A DNA stretch of 38,995 bases from Chloroflexota bacterium. Its GTDB lineage: Bacteria > Chloroflexota > Anaerolineae > Anaerolineales > Anaerolineaceae. The notes below the pieces were generated by a model. It saw only the letters and a list, made by a program, of their open reading frames with translations, was not told the origin of the DNA and did not search any database. A program made the translations under genes and the position numbers. Positions 24,412 through 31,641 of the stretch are shown here, piece after piece. The stretch lies in the NCBI GenBank assembly GCA_016838895.1, contig JAEKNU010000041.1, forward strand, positions 1-38,995, written 5' to 3'. Position 1 is the first letter of the stretch. Each line of letters begins with the position of its first letter.

Positions 24412-24462
24412 CGGGGAGATCTCATTCCTGACAGTTTTGAGGACAGGCAATTGACGAACTGA

Positions 24463-24603
24463 TTACGGTTGTTCACCCAGTTGCGGATTATTTTGAGAGC
24501 CATCCACACTGATCTCCTGGCTGGATGTTGTTCCATCGATTTGCAACCGGATGTTTCCATACAAATCGATATTCCTTTCCGGTAACTGGAAAATGGCTTT
24601 CAC
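24463..24603 (-). CDS. Possible 46-aa protein coupled to the metal permease
   Basis: A GTG overlapping the permease stop (GTGA) opens a 46-codon frame ending at TAA 24463-24465. It starts MKAIFQLPERNIDLYG and ends in a polar tail with NNPQLGEQP; it has no membrane segment or Cys. It fills most of an otherwise unexplained 188-base gap between two closely spaced minus-strand genes, and its composition looks coding. There is no separate ribosome binding site beyond possible coupling, and I recognise no family. It may also be a decayed gene end. Confidence 0.4.
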   Translation of the reverse strand: MKAIFQLPERNIDLYGNIRLQIDGTTSSQEISVDGSQNNPQLGEQP

Positions 24604-25430
24604 GCACACGGATCCGTGCGGAATATTTGCCGCCCACTCAACGCCAGCAAATACGAAACACCGGCCACCACAATAATCGTCGCGCCCGATGTTAAATTGA
24701 AGAAATAACTCAGATACAATCCCAGCACAGTAAAAACGATACCCAGCAATACCGATACCAGCATCATCTTTTTCAAATCGCGCACAAACAAACTACTGAT
24801 TGCCGCCGGAATGGTCAGCAGGGCAATCACCATAATCAAGCCCACCACACGCATCATCATCACCACCGTGAAGCCGATCATGGTTAACAGCATCAGATAA
24901 AGGAAATTAACAGGAATATTTTCTACCTCGGCGTAAGGCTCATCAAACGTGATCGCCTGCAGTTCATGATAAAACAATGCCACCAACAAAATGATAATCA
25001 CATTCAATATGGCCATCAGCAGCAGATCCTGAGCGGGTACCGCCAGAATACTGCCGAACAAATAGGACATTAAATCGGCTTTGTACCCGGGTGTTTTATC
25101 AATGAAGATAATCCCAATCGCCATGCCCAGTGCCCACAGCACCCCAATCAGTGTATCCGAGCGTTGTTTTGTCTTGCGTTCAATCAAGCCCATTGCCCAG
25201 GCAGACGCCAGGCTGAAAACAATCGCTCCCCATACCGGATTGATCCCCAGGAAATAACCCAATCCGATACCGCCATAGGCAGAGTGCGCGATACCGCCGC
25301 TGATAAATACAATACGTTTAACCACCACATACGTACCAATAACGCCGCAGGCAATACTGACCAGTACACCGGCCAGCAGCGCGCGCTGCATAAAAATATA
25401 GCCCAGGGACTCAACGATCTGATCAATCAT
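24600..25430 (-). CDS. Metal ABC transporter permease (ZnuB/MntB/TroC family)
   Basis: A 276-residue permease of the ABC-3 family with about eight membrane helices, importing Zn, Mn or Fe. Family features include GVLVSIACGVIGTYVVVKR, ISGGIAHSAYGGIGLGYFLG, RSDTLIGVLWALGMAIG and RVVGLIMVIALLTIPAAISS. The frame is open to an ATG at 25499, but the ATG at 25430 (MIDQIVESLGYIFMQRALL) overlaps the ATPase stop by eight bases and has GGAG upstream, so it is preferred. The metal cannot be decided from sequence. No substrate-binding lipoprotein (ZnuA/MntC type) is encoded next to it, which is unusual; it may be elsewhere in the genome. Confidence 0.88.
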   Translation of the reverse strand: MIDQIVESLGYIFMQRALLAGVLVSIACGVIGTYVVVKRIVFISGGIAHSAYGGIGLGYFLGINPVWGAIVFSLASAWAMGLIERKTKQRSDTLIGVLWALGMAIGIIFIDKTPGYKADLMSYLFGSILAVPAQDLLLMAILNVIIILLVALFYHELQAITFDEPYAEVENIPVNFLYLMLLTMIGFTVVMMMRVVGLIMVIALLTIPAAISSLFVRDLKKMMLVSVLLGIVFTVLGLYLSYFFNLTSGATIIVVAGVSYLLALSGRQIFRTDPCA

Positions 25431-26223
25431 CTTGATGGTCTCCAGTATGAGTGTGACCATGATGGTCCGCCAATACGCGATGCGGCAGACCGTGGGCAAT
25501 CAGATCCACCGGACAATGATAGGTGGCCTGCACCATCTCCTCAGTAATTTCGTTACTGCCGTGATAATGCAAGGTGCGGTTCAAGCAGCCAATCGTCTTG
25601 GTATAGGAGGATACAGCATTCATATCATGCGAGATCAACAGGATGCTGACATGTTTATTTAATTCGTGTAACAATTCATAAATGGAGCCGGAAACCTGCG
25701 GGTCCACACTGGCAGTGGGTTCATCCAGTAACAAAATACGTGGGTGTCCTGCCAATGCACGCGCGATATAAACACGCTGCCGCTGCCCGCCGGACAAATC
25801 CCCCAAACAGCGGTCACGCAGCGCCAGCATATTCACCTGATCCAGCGCCGCTGCCACGGCTTCATCATCCTCACTAGAAAAATGACGCAAGAGCCCTTTT
25901 TTGTGCAAACGCCCCATGCGTACGACTTCCCATACGCTGATTGGAAAATCCCGGTCAAAGTGAATTAACTGCGGTACGTAGCCAATATTTTCCCGGCCTT
26001 CACGCACCGGTTGACCAAATATGGTAACTTCACCGCGCATGGGTGCTAATATACCCAATAATACTTTTAATAAAGTGGTTTTGCCTCCCCCATTTGGACC
26101 AATAATGCCAATAAAATCGCCCTGGTTTACCGATAAATTAATATTTTCCAGCACGGCGGTTTTATCATACCCTGCCCAAACCTGCTTCACAGCAATCACT
26201 TCCTGATTTTCGGTTACGGACAT
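25423..26223 (-). CDS. Metal ABC transporter ATP-binding protein (ZnuC/MntA-like)
   Basis: A 266-residue ATPase that powers the adjacent permease. Walker A is GPNGGGKTT (42-50), Q-loop VPQLIHFDRDFPISVWEVV, signature LSGGQRQR (143-150), Walker B ILLLDEP (Asp167, Glu168), switch His in LISHDMNAVS. The GPNGAGKT-like loop and the PISVWEVV stretch are typical of the Zn/Mn branch. The C-terminal tail is rich in His and Asp (HRVLADHHGHTHTGDHQDD), a likely metal-binding extension for sensing or storage. It is the first gene of the minus-strand unit and is divergent from the GT-C gene. Regulation by a DtxR- or Fur-type repressor is plausible, but no operator was identified. Confidence 0.9.
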   Translation of the reverse strand: MSVTENQEVIAVKQVWAGYDKTAVLENINLSVNQGDFIGIIGPNGGGKTTLLKVLLGILAPMRGEVTIFGQPVREGRENIGYVPQLIHFDRDFPISVWEVVRMGRLHKKGLLRHFSSEDDEAVAAALDQVNMLALRDRCLGDLSGGQRQRVYIARALAGHPRILLLDEPTASVDPQVSGSIYELLHELNKHVSILLISHDMNAVSSYTKTIGCLNRTLHYHGSNEITEEMVQATYHCPVDLIAHGLPHRVLADHHGHTHTGDHQDD

Positions 26224-26457
26224 GCGACTTTTTCACCATTCCTTCTCTAAATTGTTACAGATTGTGTTTTCTTGAATTTTATCACAGGCTGGGTTTAATC
26301 CAATCCGCCCATGTCATCTACTTTATGGAAAAGGCATCTGCCAATCGAGGCAAATGACGCATAGCAAGAGGAAATTAATGCTGCCATAAACTGTTCATCT
26401 ACGTGGGAATCGATTATCATCAATCCGTGACCATAAACTTTTCGGATTGATACTCGA

Positions 26458-28284
26458 ATGAAAGCAGAACATAAAAAACCAACAATTATAGCAGGCCGAA
26501 TCATTCTATTATGCAGTCTGGCTGTGCTTATCATCCTAAGTGTCGGCTTTAGCTTGCTGCCTTCCGCATGGCTAAAACAATTTCTGGACAGTTTCTCCGC
26601 CGATGGCAGTATTGAAAGCCTGACCATTTCGCTGCTATCCGCCATTCAGCCCATGGCAATGATCCTTGCACTGATCTTTCTGGCGGGTTTTCTTTTATTC
26701 CTTTTGCGTAAATCCTTGTATCAACAATGCCTGGATTGGATCAGCAGCCAATGGCATGCACTTCTACAGGACTGTCATGCTTTATTCAGTGCAATCAATA
26801 AACGCCTCAAGCGCCGCGATCTGTGGCTGGATGTCCTTTTTCTGTTCTTCATTGCCGCGCTGCTGCGTTTTATGTGGCTGGAACGTCCCCTGGAACATGA
26901 CGAAGCCTTCACTTACTATGTGTTCGGCCGCCTGCCCCTGCGCTATGCCATCGCGGATTACTCCTTCCCTAATAATCACATCCTGCACACCATCCTGCTC
27001 AAAGCCAGTGTGGCGATATTCGGAAACCACTCCTGGGCCATGCGCCTGCCGGCCTATCTTTTCGGATCAGCCGCAGCCCCTTTTCTTTATCTTTTCGCCC
27101 GCTACACCACCCGCCAACGCTGGACAGGCGTCTTAGCCGGTGGACTGGCTGCTCTCTACCCTTATATGGTTTACTACAGCAGTAATGCTCGCGGATACAC
27201 CATGCTGGCGGCTTTCACGATTTTAGGTGCCCTGTTGGCATCCGCCATGATGCAGCACAAAAACCGCTTGTTATGGATGCTTTTCAGTTTACTGATCACT
27301 GCCGGTTTGTATACCATGCCGATCATGCTCTTACCCGCTGGGGGTCTTTTCACCTGGCTGCTCTGGCTGGGGTTCAGTCAACAACATGATGCGCAGTACG
27401 GTAGATGGGGCTGGTTGAAATATATGATTTTCAGCGGTGTGCTGATTATCTTTGCTACGCTGTTGATCTATCTACCAGTTTTCCGTTACAGCGGCATCGA
27501 AAGCCTGATTGCCAACCCAAACGTTGCGCCATTAACCAGCTCGGCGTTTATCCCCACCTTGCGTGACCGCCTCAAAGATACCTGGCAGGAGTGGCAAAGT
27601 GGATTACCGCTCTGGATCATCCTGCCGGCAGTCGCTGCTATGCTACTGGGATTTTTCTCTCCCCATAAAAAAACGCGTCAATCCGGCACTATTATTCCAA
27701 CTTTTCTGATATTTCTCGTAGTTTATAGTATTGTGCAAAAGCCCAATCTCTGGCCGCGCGTGACCTATTATCTGGTGCCTTTTCTGATACTGGGGTTGGC
27801 TTATGGTTTGACGACCCTCTACCAATGGATTACTCGTGGACGAACGATGATCCATACAAAGAAATGGGTGCTACCTTCTGTAATCGTTATCCTGGCAGTG
27901 ATCAGCCTGTTCAACACCCCCAATTACAACCCGATCGGCAAGCGCATCCTTGGCGACACTGAACAGCAGGCTGAATGGCTGGCACAACATTGGCAGGAGG
28001 ATCAATTGATCCTCATTGACTACCCCGAAGATATGGCTTTCTCCGTTTACATGGAACGCATCGGTCTGCCCCCTACCGCCATACGATGGGAACAGCCCTT
28101 CCGCGGCGCATACGTCATCATCAATAAACCTGAGAAACAAACGGTTGCAGGTGTCATCAAAGAAAATGGTCCGGAAATCACCTTCTTTGATCTATCTGCT
28201 GCTGAACTTATCATCGATTACCCCAATTCCGTCCTCTACTACGTCCCTGGTTATTGGGACCTGGTGCAGGACGCCTATCAATAA
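26458..28284 (+). CDS. GT-C membrane glycosyltransferase (PMT_2/ArnT-like)
   Basis: A 608-residue polytopic protein. Two hydrophobic segments in the first 90 residues precede the GT39-like core. The loop after the first core helix holds ERPLEHDEAFTYY (Asp148, Glu149), the expected catalytic acidic pair, followed by PNNHILHTILLKASVAIFGNHSWAMRLPAYLFG and YYSSNARGYTMLAAF, both hallmarks of this family. These enzymes move a sugar from a polyprenyl-phosphate donor to lipid or protein acceptors outside the membrane. The Dpm1-like fusion at 5071-6513 could supply such a donor, as an inference. The C-terminal about 120 residues are soluble. The ATG has only a weak Shine-Dalgarno. The stop lies nine bases from the convergent P-loop gene stop, with no terminator between. 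Confidence 0.82.
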   Translation: MKAEHKKPTIIAGRIILLCSLAVLIILSVGFSLLPSAWLKQFLDSFSADGSIESLTISLLSAIQPMAMILALIFLAGFLLFLLRKSLYQQCLDWISSQWHALLQDCHALFSAINKRLKRRDLWLDVLFLFFIAALLRFMWLERPLEHDEAFTYYVFGRLPLRYAIADYSFPNNHILHTILLKASVAIFGNHSWAMRLPAYLFGSAAAPFLYLFARYTTRQRWTGVLAGGLAALYPYMVYYSSNARGYTMLAAFTILGALLASAMMQHKNRLLWMLFSLLITAGLYTMPIMLLPAGGLFTWLLWLGFSQQHDAQYGRWGWLKYMIFSGVLIIFATLLIYLPVFRYSGIESLIANPNVAPLTSSAFIPTLRDRLKDTWQEWQSGLPLWIILPAVAAMLLGFFSPHKKTRQSGTIIPTFLIFLVVYSIVQKPNLWPRVTYYLVPFLILGLAYGLTTLYQWITRGRTMIHTKKWVLPSVIVILAVISLFNTPNYNPIGKRILGDTEQQAEWLAQHWQEDQLILIDYPEDMAFSVYMERIGLPPTAIRWEQPFRGAYVIINKPEKQTVAGVIKENGPEITFFDLSAAELIIDYPNSVLYYVPGYWDLVQDAYQ

Positions 28285-28293
28285 ACAAACCCT

Positions 28294-29019
28294 CTATCCA
28301 GCTGAGTGACGCCGTTTCCACAGGGTTTGCATCAACGTTTCCAGGCGCTCGCCTAAAGCTTCACCCCGCTGTGTTGTCACATCATCCGCATTATCAAAAA
28401 CCACATACGGAACCCGCACGCCTTTGATTTCCACATAGGCATCATACAATTTCGGAATTTTGTCCCAATCCACATCATGATACAGCTTGTACATCTTCTC
28501 ATCCGGCAACCCATGTTCCAGAATACTGTCCGGACGATCCGGATTGAACCTCGCCCGGTTCTTGCGCAGGCTTTCCTCAAAGGTCACATCCAGATACAAA
28601 ATCGCCATGCGGCGCAGAATATCTTTTGGCAAGTGCTCATAGGCCTTCTCATATCCTCCGTGCTCGCTGCCCCTTGAGAACTCCAGGATGGTCGTATACG
28701 TCTCGTGATAATTTTCCTCGCGCGTGGCACGCTTGTTGTATTCCAATGCCATACGCTCAATCAGCACATGCCAGAGATGCTCACCCAGAAAATAGCCGTC
28801 TTTATCACTGTGCAGCCGATCATAGCCCATCTTCTGCAAAATATCATCTTCCTCGAACCAGGTCCACAGCATCGGAAAATCATCAATTTCCTCAAACTCA
28901 CCCACATGGAAACGCTTTTCGCGTTCGGCTAACGGGGTACGTTTCAAATAATCAATGATCTCACTCTTGCCTGCCGCCGGACGCGCGTTCAATACGATAA
29001 TATCAAAGGTTTTTTTCAT
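28294..29019 (-). CDS. P-loop NTPase/kinase-like protein of unknown role
   Basis: A 241-residue cytosolic protein. The N terminus, IIVLNARPAAGKSEIIDYL, is a Walker A-like loop (12-19) in which the first Gly is Ala. A second conserved-looking segment, RMAILYLDVTFEESLRKNRARFNPDRPDSI, fits the Walker B and lid region of nucleoside- or adenylate-kinase-like enzymes, with several Arg residues. The rest is rich in charged and aromatic residues, with no membrane segment. GGAGAAAA precedes the ATG. A kinase acting on a small molecule or nucleotide is plausible, but the substrate is unknown and the family was not recognised. It is transcribed alone, convergent with the GT-C gene. Confidence 0.65.
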   Translation of the reverse strand: MKKTFDIIVLNARPAAGKSEIIDYLKRTPLAEREKRFHVGEFEEIDDFPMLWTWFEEDDILQKMGYDRLHSDKDGYFLGEHLWHVLIERMALEYNKRATREENYHETYTTILEFSRGSEHGGYEKAYEHLPKDILRRMAILYLDVTFEESLRKNRARFNPDRPDSILEHGLPDEKMYKLYHDVDWDKIPKLYDAYVEIKGVRVPYVVFDNADDVTTQRGEALGERLETLMQTLWKRRHSAG

Positions 29020-29114
29020 TTTTTCTCCAGATCAAGGTCTATAAATCTATTATAGCTGAAACATTCCACTCCGCGAAATCAAACACCCCTACTTGAACTT
29101 CTAGACCATCCTTC

Positions 29115-29179
29115 GTAGGGTGGCGTTAAAGACCGATGAAGTTCGTCCAAACAGAAACAAGGCGTCTTCAACCCACCGC
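29115..29179. repeat. Dispersed intergenic element with imperfect inverted arms
   Basis: The left arm GTAGGGTGGCGTTAAAGAC (29115-29133) is imperfectly complementary to the right arm GTCTTCAACCCACCGC (29164-29179). The same 13 bases TTCGTAGGGTGGC that lead into the left arm recur at the right edge of the window (38983-38995), so this is a dispersed repeat. The remaining part of 29020-29395 shows no ORF worth calling. Confidence 0.6.
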
Positions 29180-29328
29180 TTTTGGCATCAATATATAACA
29201 CCCCCCAATCCCATATGGCAATCACTATCCTTCACCATAATCCAACCCATATACACACCCTGCACCCAAGTTCTTGCCCCAACACCACGTCCGTACCACC
29301 TTTGCAGAACGCCCCGGGCCGAACACAA

Positions 29329-29366
29329 ACCAGCCCATTCCATCTAGAATGGGCTGGTATAATTTT
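29329..29366. terminator. Terminator hairpin downstream of the DUF4177-like gene
   Basis: A perfect 12-bp stem (29329-29340 with 29347-29358), loop CATCTA, followed on the plus strand by ATAATTTTTT and on the minus strand by a short TTTG. It lies 38 bases past the stop of the minus-strand gene. The T tract points to the plus strand, where no gene is evident upstream, so it may act in both directions. Confidence 0.6.
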
Positions 29367-29395
29367 TTCACTTGGCAACTGAGCTGAAGGTTTGA

Positions 29396-29701
29396 TTATG
29401 CCATCGGGCGTTTGAAATAGATACAATGTGCGCCGCCATCTCCGATGTTGAATATCCCGGTCCCCATTCCAACCATTTCCCACCCTTGCATACCTAATTC
29501 TGATATTTTAGCAGCAATGTATTCACTTTCCGTGGCTTTTTCCCAGCCCTCTGGTCTGGTCGCTGCACCTTTTTTTGTTAGATCCAATTCTTCAGATATT
29601 CCGCTATTTGAAAATGTAAACAGGTGTGGATAATGCCCGGAAAAATTTCCTTTGGTAGGGACCATCACACCCGTCAGAACACAATACTCCCATTTGTTCA
29701 T
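29396..29701 (-). CDS. Small DUF4177-like protein
   Basis: A 101-residue soluble protein. It opens with MNKWEYCVLTG and has ISELGMQGWEMVGMG followed by a final strand CIYFKRP, the pattern of DUF4177-type proteins (KWEY at the start, ElG-x-GWElV, then FKR). Function is unknown for this family. The frame is open for 31 more codons upstream, but GGAGAGGAAACA directly before the ATG at 29701 decides the start. The protein is longer than minimal DUF4177 members because of a loop with FSGHYPHLFTFSNSG. It is transcribed alone. Confidence 0.65.
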   Translation of the reverse strand: MNKWEYCVLTGVMVPTKGNFSGHYPHLFTFSNSGISEELDLTKKGAATRPEGWEKATESEYIAAKISELGMQGWEMVGMGTGIFNIGDGGAHCIYFKRPMA

Positions 29702-30132
29702 TGTTTCCTCTCCTGTTATAAAATTTTTTACAAAACTGTTCATGACTGGAATCGTTTTCACCCCCCAACGAAAGGATTCAAAAATCATTTGCATTTAAAT
29801 TGTACCATAATATTAGTTATTTGTCAACCATTATAATTGACGTGTTTTTGGGCAGTCACCCACGTATTGTTACAGCCTGTTTGTATTAAGTCCTTATTTG
29901 CAGGCGGTATCCCGAGCTTATCGGGGGAGCAGATCCCATCCATCCCGTCAACCATCCATAATCTGGTCCACCTGCCGAGATCACCTACCCGCCTGTACGG
30001 GCGACCTGCGCTCGCCCTTCCCAGGACAATCAGCCAAAATTATTAAATAATCAATCAAAAATCAGCGTTCATATTCCCACACCCGCACCCGAGTGCTTGC
30101 CCCGACACCTGCGCCGGCACTACCATGCTGAT
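29702..30132. other. Intergenic region with small hairpins
   Basis: No gene is supported here. Two short hairpin motifs occur, CCCGAGCTTATCGGG near 29911 and complementary GCCCG/CGGGC tracts near 29990-30010, resembling dispersed intergenic elements. The promoters of the flanking divergent genes must lie here, but no hexamer pair is convincing. Confidence 0.4.
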
Positions 30133-30984
30133 ATGGATAAAAGTCAACTCAACAAACCCATCACCCGCCGATCCATGCTCAAACTGCTCGGACTGGGCAG
30201 CCTCGGTGCCCTGGTCGCCAGCTACCCCATCTTCATTGAGCGCTTCATGCTGGAGCTCAATCACTACCGCATCCCCATCCCCAACTTGCCACCTGCCTTC
30301 GACGGCTTCCGTATCGTACAGCTCAGCGACATGCACATCGGACCCATGTCGCCTGAATGGTTTCTACAATCCGCAGTGGATATGGCCAACAAAATCCCCA
30401 AAGACATCATCGTCTTCACCGGTGACGCCGTTCAATCCGACGTCCCTGATAGCGATATCGACACCATCTGGAAAATGCTCGGCAGCCTGCAGGCACCCTC
30501 CGGCGTGTATTCCATCTATGGTAATCATGATCACTGGATCGGCATCGACAAATCCATGCACTACGCCGAGAAATATAACCGCGTCCTGCGTCATCAAGCT
30601 GTGCGCCTCGAACGCGACGGCCAGCATGTCTGGCTGGGTGGTTTCGGTGACCTCTGGGACGACGACCTGGGCGCAGATGCCTGCTTTGCCAACAGCGAAA
30701 AAAACGACTGCCGCATCGTCCTCGCCCATAACCCCGACACCGCCGACATCCCCCTCGACTATGACATCGACCTCTACATCTGCGGCCACACCCACGGCGG
30801 ACAGGCCAACCTGCCCATCATCCGTGACCTGGTCACCCCCGTCAATAACCTCAACTACATCCAGGGACTCGTGCAAAGCGAAAACAGCCAGGTCTTTATC
30901 TCAAAAGGCATCGGCTGGGGCGGCTGCCCCGCGCGCATCAATTGTCCGCCTGAAGTAGCGCTGATTGAGTTGAAGTGCGGGTAA
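30133..30984 (+). CDS. Tat-targeted metallophosphoesterase (YkuE-like)
   Basis: A 283-residue calcineurin-like phosphoesterase. TRRSMLKLLGLG (twin Arg 12-13) plus a hydrophobic stretch form a Tat signal or anchor, so the catalytic domain acts outside the cell. Metal ligands are in order: QLSDMHIG (Asp66, His68), FTGDAVQ (Asp98), YGNHDHW (Asn131, His132), VLAHNPD and ICGHTHGGQ. YkuE-type enzymes of Bacillus are Tat substrates bound to the wall; the natural substrate is uncertain. The frame is open from a TTG at 30097, but the first ATG giving a proper signal is 30133; neither has a good Shine-Dalgarno. Codon third positions are strongly C-rich, unlike the genes at the left end, and a long false frame overlaps it. 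Confidence 0.88.
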   Translation: MDKSQLNKPITRRSMLKLLGLGSLGALVASYPIFIERFMLELNHYRIPIPNLPPAFDGFRIVQLSDMHIGPMSPEWFLQSAVDMANKIPKDIIVFTGDAVQSDVPDSDIDTIWKMLGSLQAPSGVYSIYGNHDHWIGIDKSMHYAEKYNRVLRHQAVRLERDGQHVWLGGFGDLWDDDLGADACFANSEKNDCRIVLAHNPDTADIPLDYDIDLYICGHTHGGQANLPIIRDLVTPVNNLNYIQGLVQSENSQVFISKGIGWGGCPARINCPPEVALIELKCG

Positions 30985-31155
30985 AGCGCGCATTGTTGGT
31001 GTATACCTACGAGAAAAACGATGGGGGGGGCGTAGGTGATATGCTACGCAAAAATTGAGTATGTTTTTGACTACGGCGGGGGATTTGGTAAGATAATTTA
31101 GAGCACCGCGCACTATGGCTCGGCTGATGCCGTGGAAAATAATTCAGGTGTTTGT

Positions 31156-31203
31156 TCAATCCAGCGTAGGGATAATTCAAGAATTATCCCTACGCCGGAT
31201 TGA
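31156..31203. repeat. 48-bp palindromic element, copy 1
   Basis: An imperfect 48-bp palindrome centred on ATAATTCAAGAATTAT with GTAGGG/CCCTAC arms. It differs from the perfect copy at 34605-34652 by a paired change in the stem (A-T instead of G-C), one unpaired change in the outer arm and one at the centre. Confidence 0.85.
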
Positions 31204-31217
31204 CCTCAACGCCTGAC

Positions 31218-31232
31218 GGGAGATTGCGTCGA
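31218..31232. repeat. GGGAGATTGC element, copy 1
   Basis: GGGAGATTGCGTCGA is repeated at 34708-34722 as GGGAGATTGCCTCGA. It is followed here by an A tract and CTCTCGCAATGACA, which pairs back with the GGAGATTGCG part, giving a hairpin. Confidence 0.55.
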
Positions 31233-31314
31233 GCAAAAAAACGCTCTCGCAATGACATGTGATTTGGTTGATTCAGGAAGTAACTTTGTGTGGTCATTAT
31301 TTTTAGCACGATCA

Positions 31315-31342
31315 GCGCCAAATGCGGCGGGGAGCACCCCGC
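31315..31342. repeat. GC-rich element, copy 1
   Basis: A 28-base element, CGCCAAA then GCGG and GGGGAGCACCCC, recurs at 34563-34591 with three or four changes. GGGG-AGCA-CCCC gives a small hairpin in both copies. Confidence 0.6.
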
Positions 31343-31610
31343 TCAACTTTTCTTCCAAATAGTAAATTTCTTCATGATTGACGCTGTGGGCAGGTCTATA
31401 AGAATCTGGATATTCCAGCAGACTGTTTTGGACCTGCCCCTACATTTTTTCCAAAATATTTGGTATTACTTCTCCTATCTCAAAATCCGCTCATCGAGTT
31501 TCGCGAGGCGGATTCCCATAAGTTTATATTCCCTTTGTCGCCGAGAGATATCGAGATGGTTCCTTTCCTCAACGGCAACAATCCCTCCCAAGCCTCATTG
31601 CTGGAATAAA

Positions 31611-31637
31611 AAATCCCCGCCTCATCAGCGGGGATTT
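31611..31637 (-). terminator. Terminator of the propeller-sortase gene
   Basis: A perfect 10-bp stem (AAATCCCCGC 31611-31620, GCGGGGATTT 31628-31637) with a seven-base loop. On the minus strand it is followed by a T tract (TTTTTTATT), and it begins five bases after the stop codon of the gene. Confidence 0.85.
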
Positions 31638-31641
31638 CCAA

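Larger units (their letters stand above)
30985..31610. other. Repeat-rich intergenic region
   Basis: No credible gene. It contains a weak hairpin after the phosphoesterase stop (ACCTACG 31005-31011 with CGTAGGT 31031-31037, spanning a run of eight G), the 48-bp palindrome at 31156, a GGGAGATTGCGTCGA element at 31218-31232 (partner at 34708) and a GC-rich element at 31315-31342 (partner at 34563). Confidence 0.6.

Noticed and set aside
26295..26645. A 116-codon minus-strand frame between the ABC ATPase and GT-C genes
   Set aside because: More than half is antisense to the GT-C gene start, and there are no motifs or ribosome site.
30125..30958. A 277-codon plus-strand frame overlapping the metallophosphoesterase
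   Set aside because: It is Ser/Thr/Pro-rich noise created by C-rich third positions; all metal-binding motifs are in the other frame.
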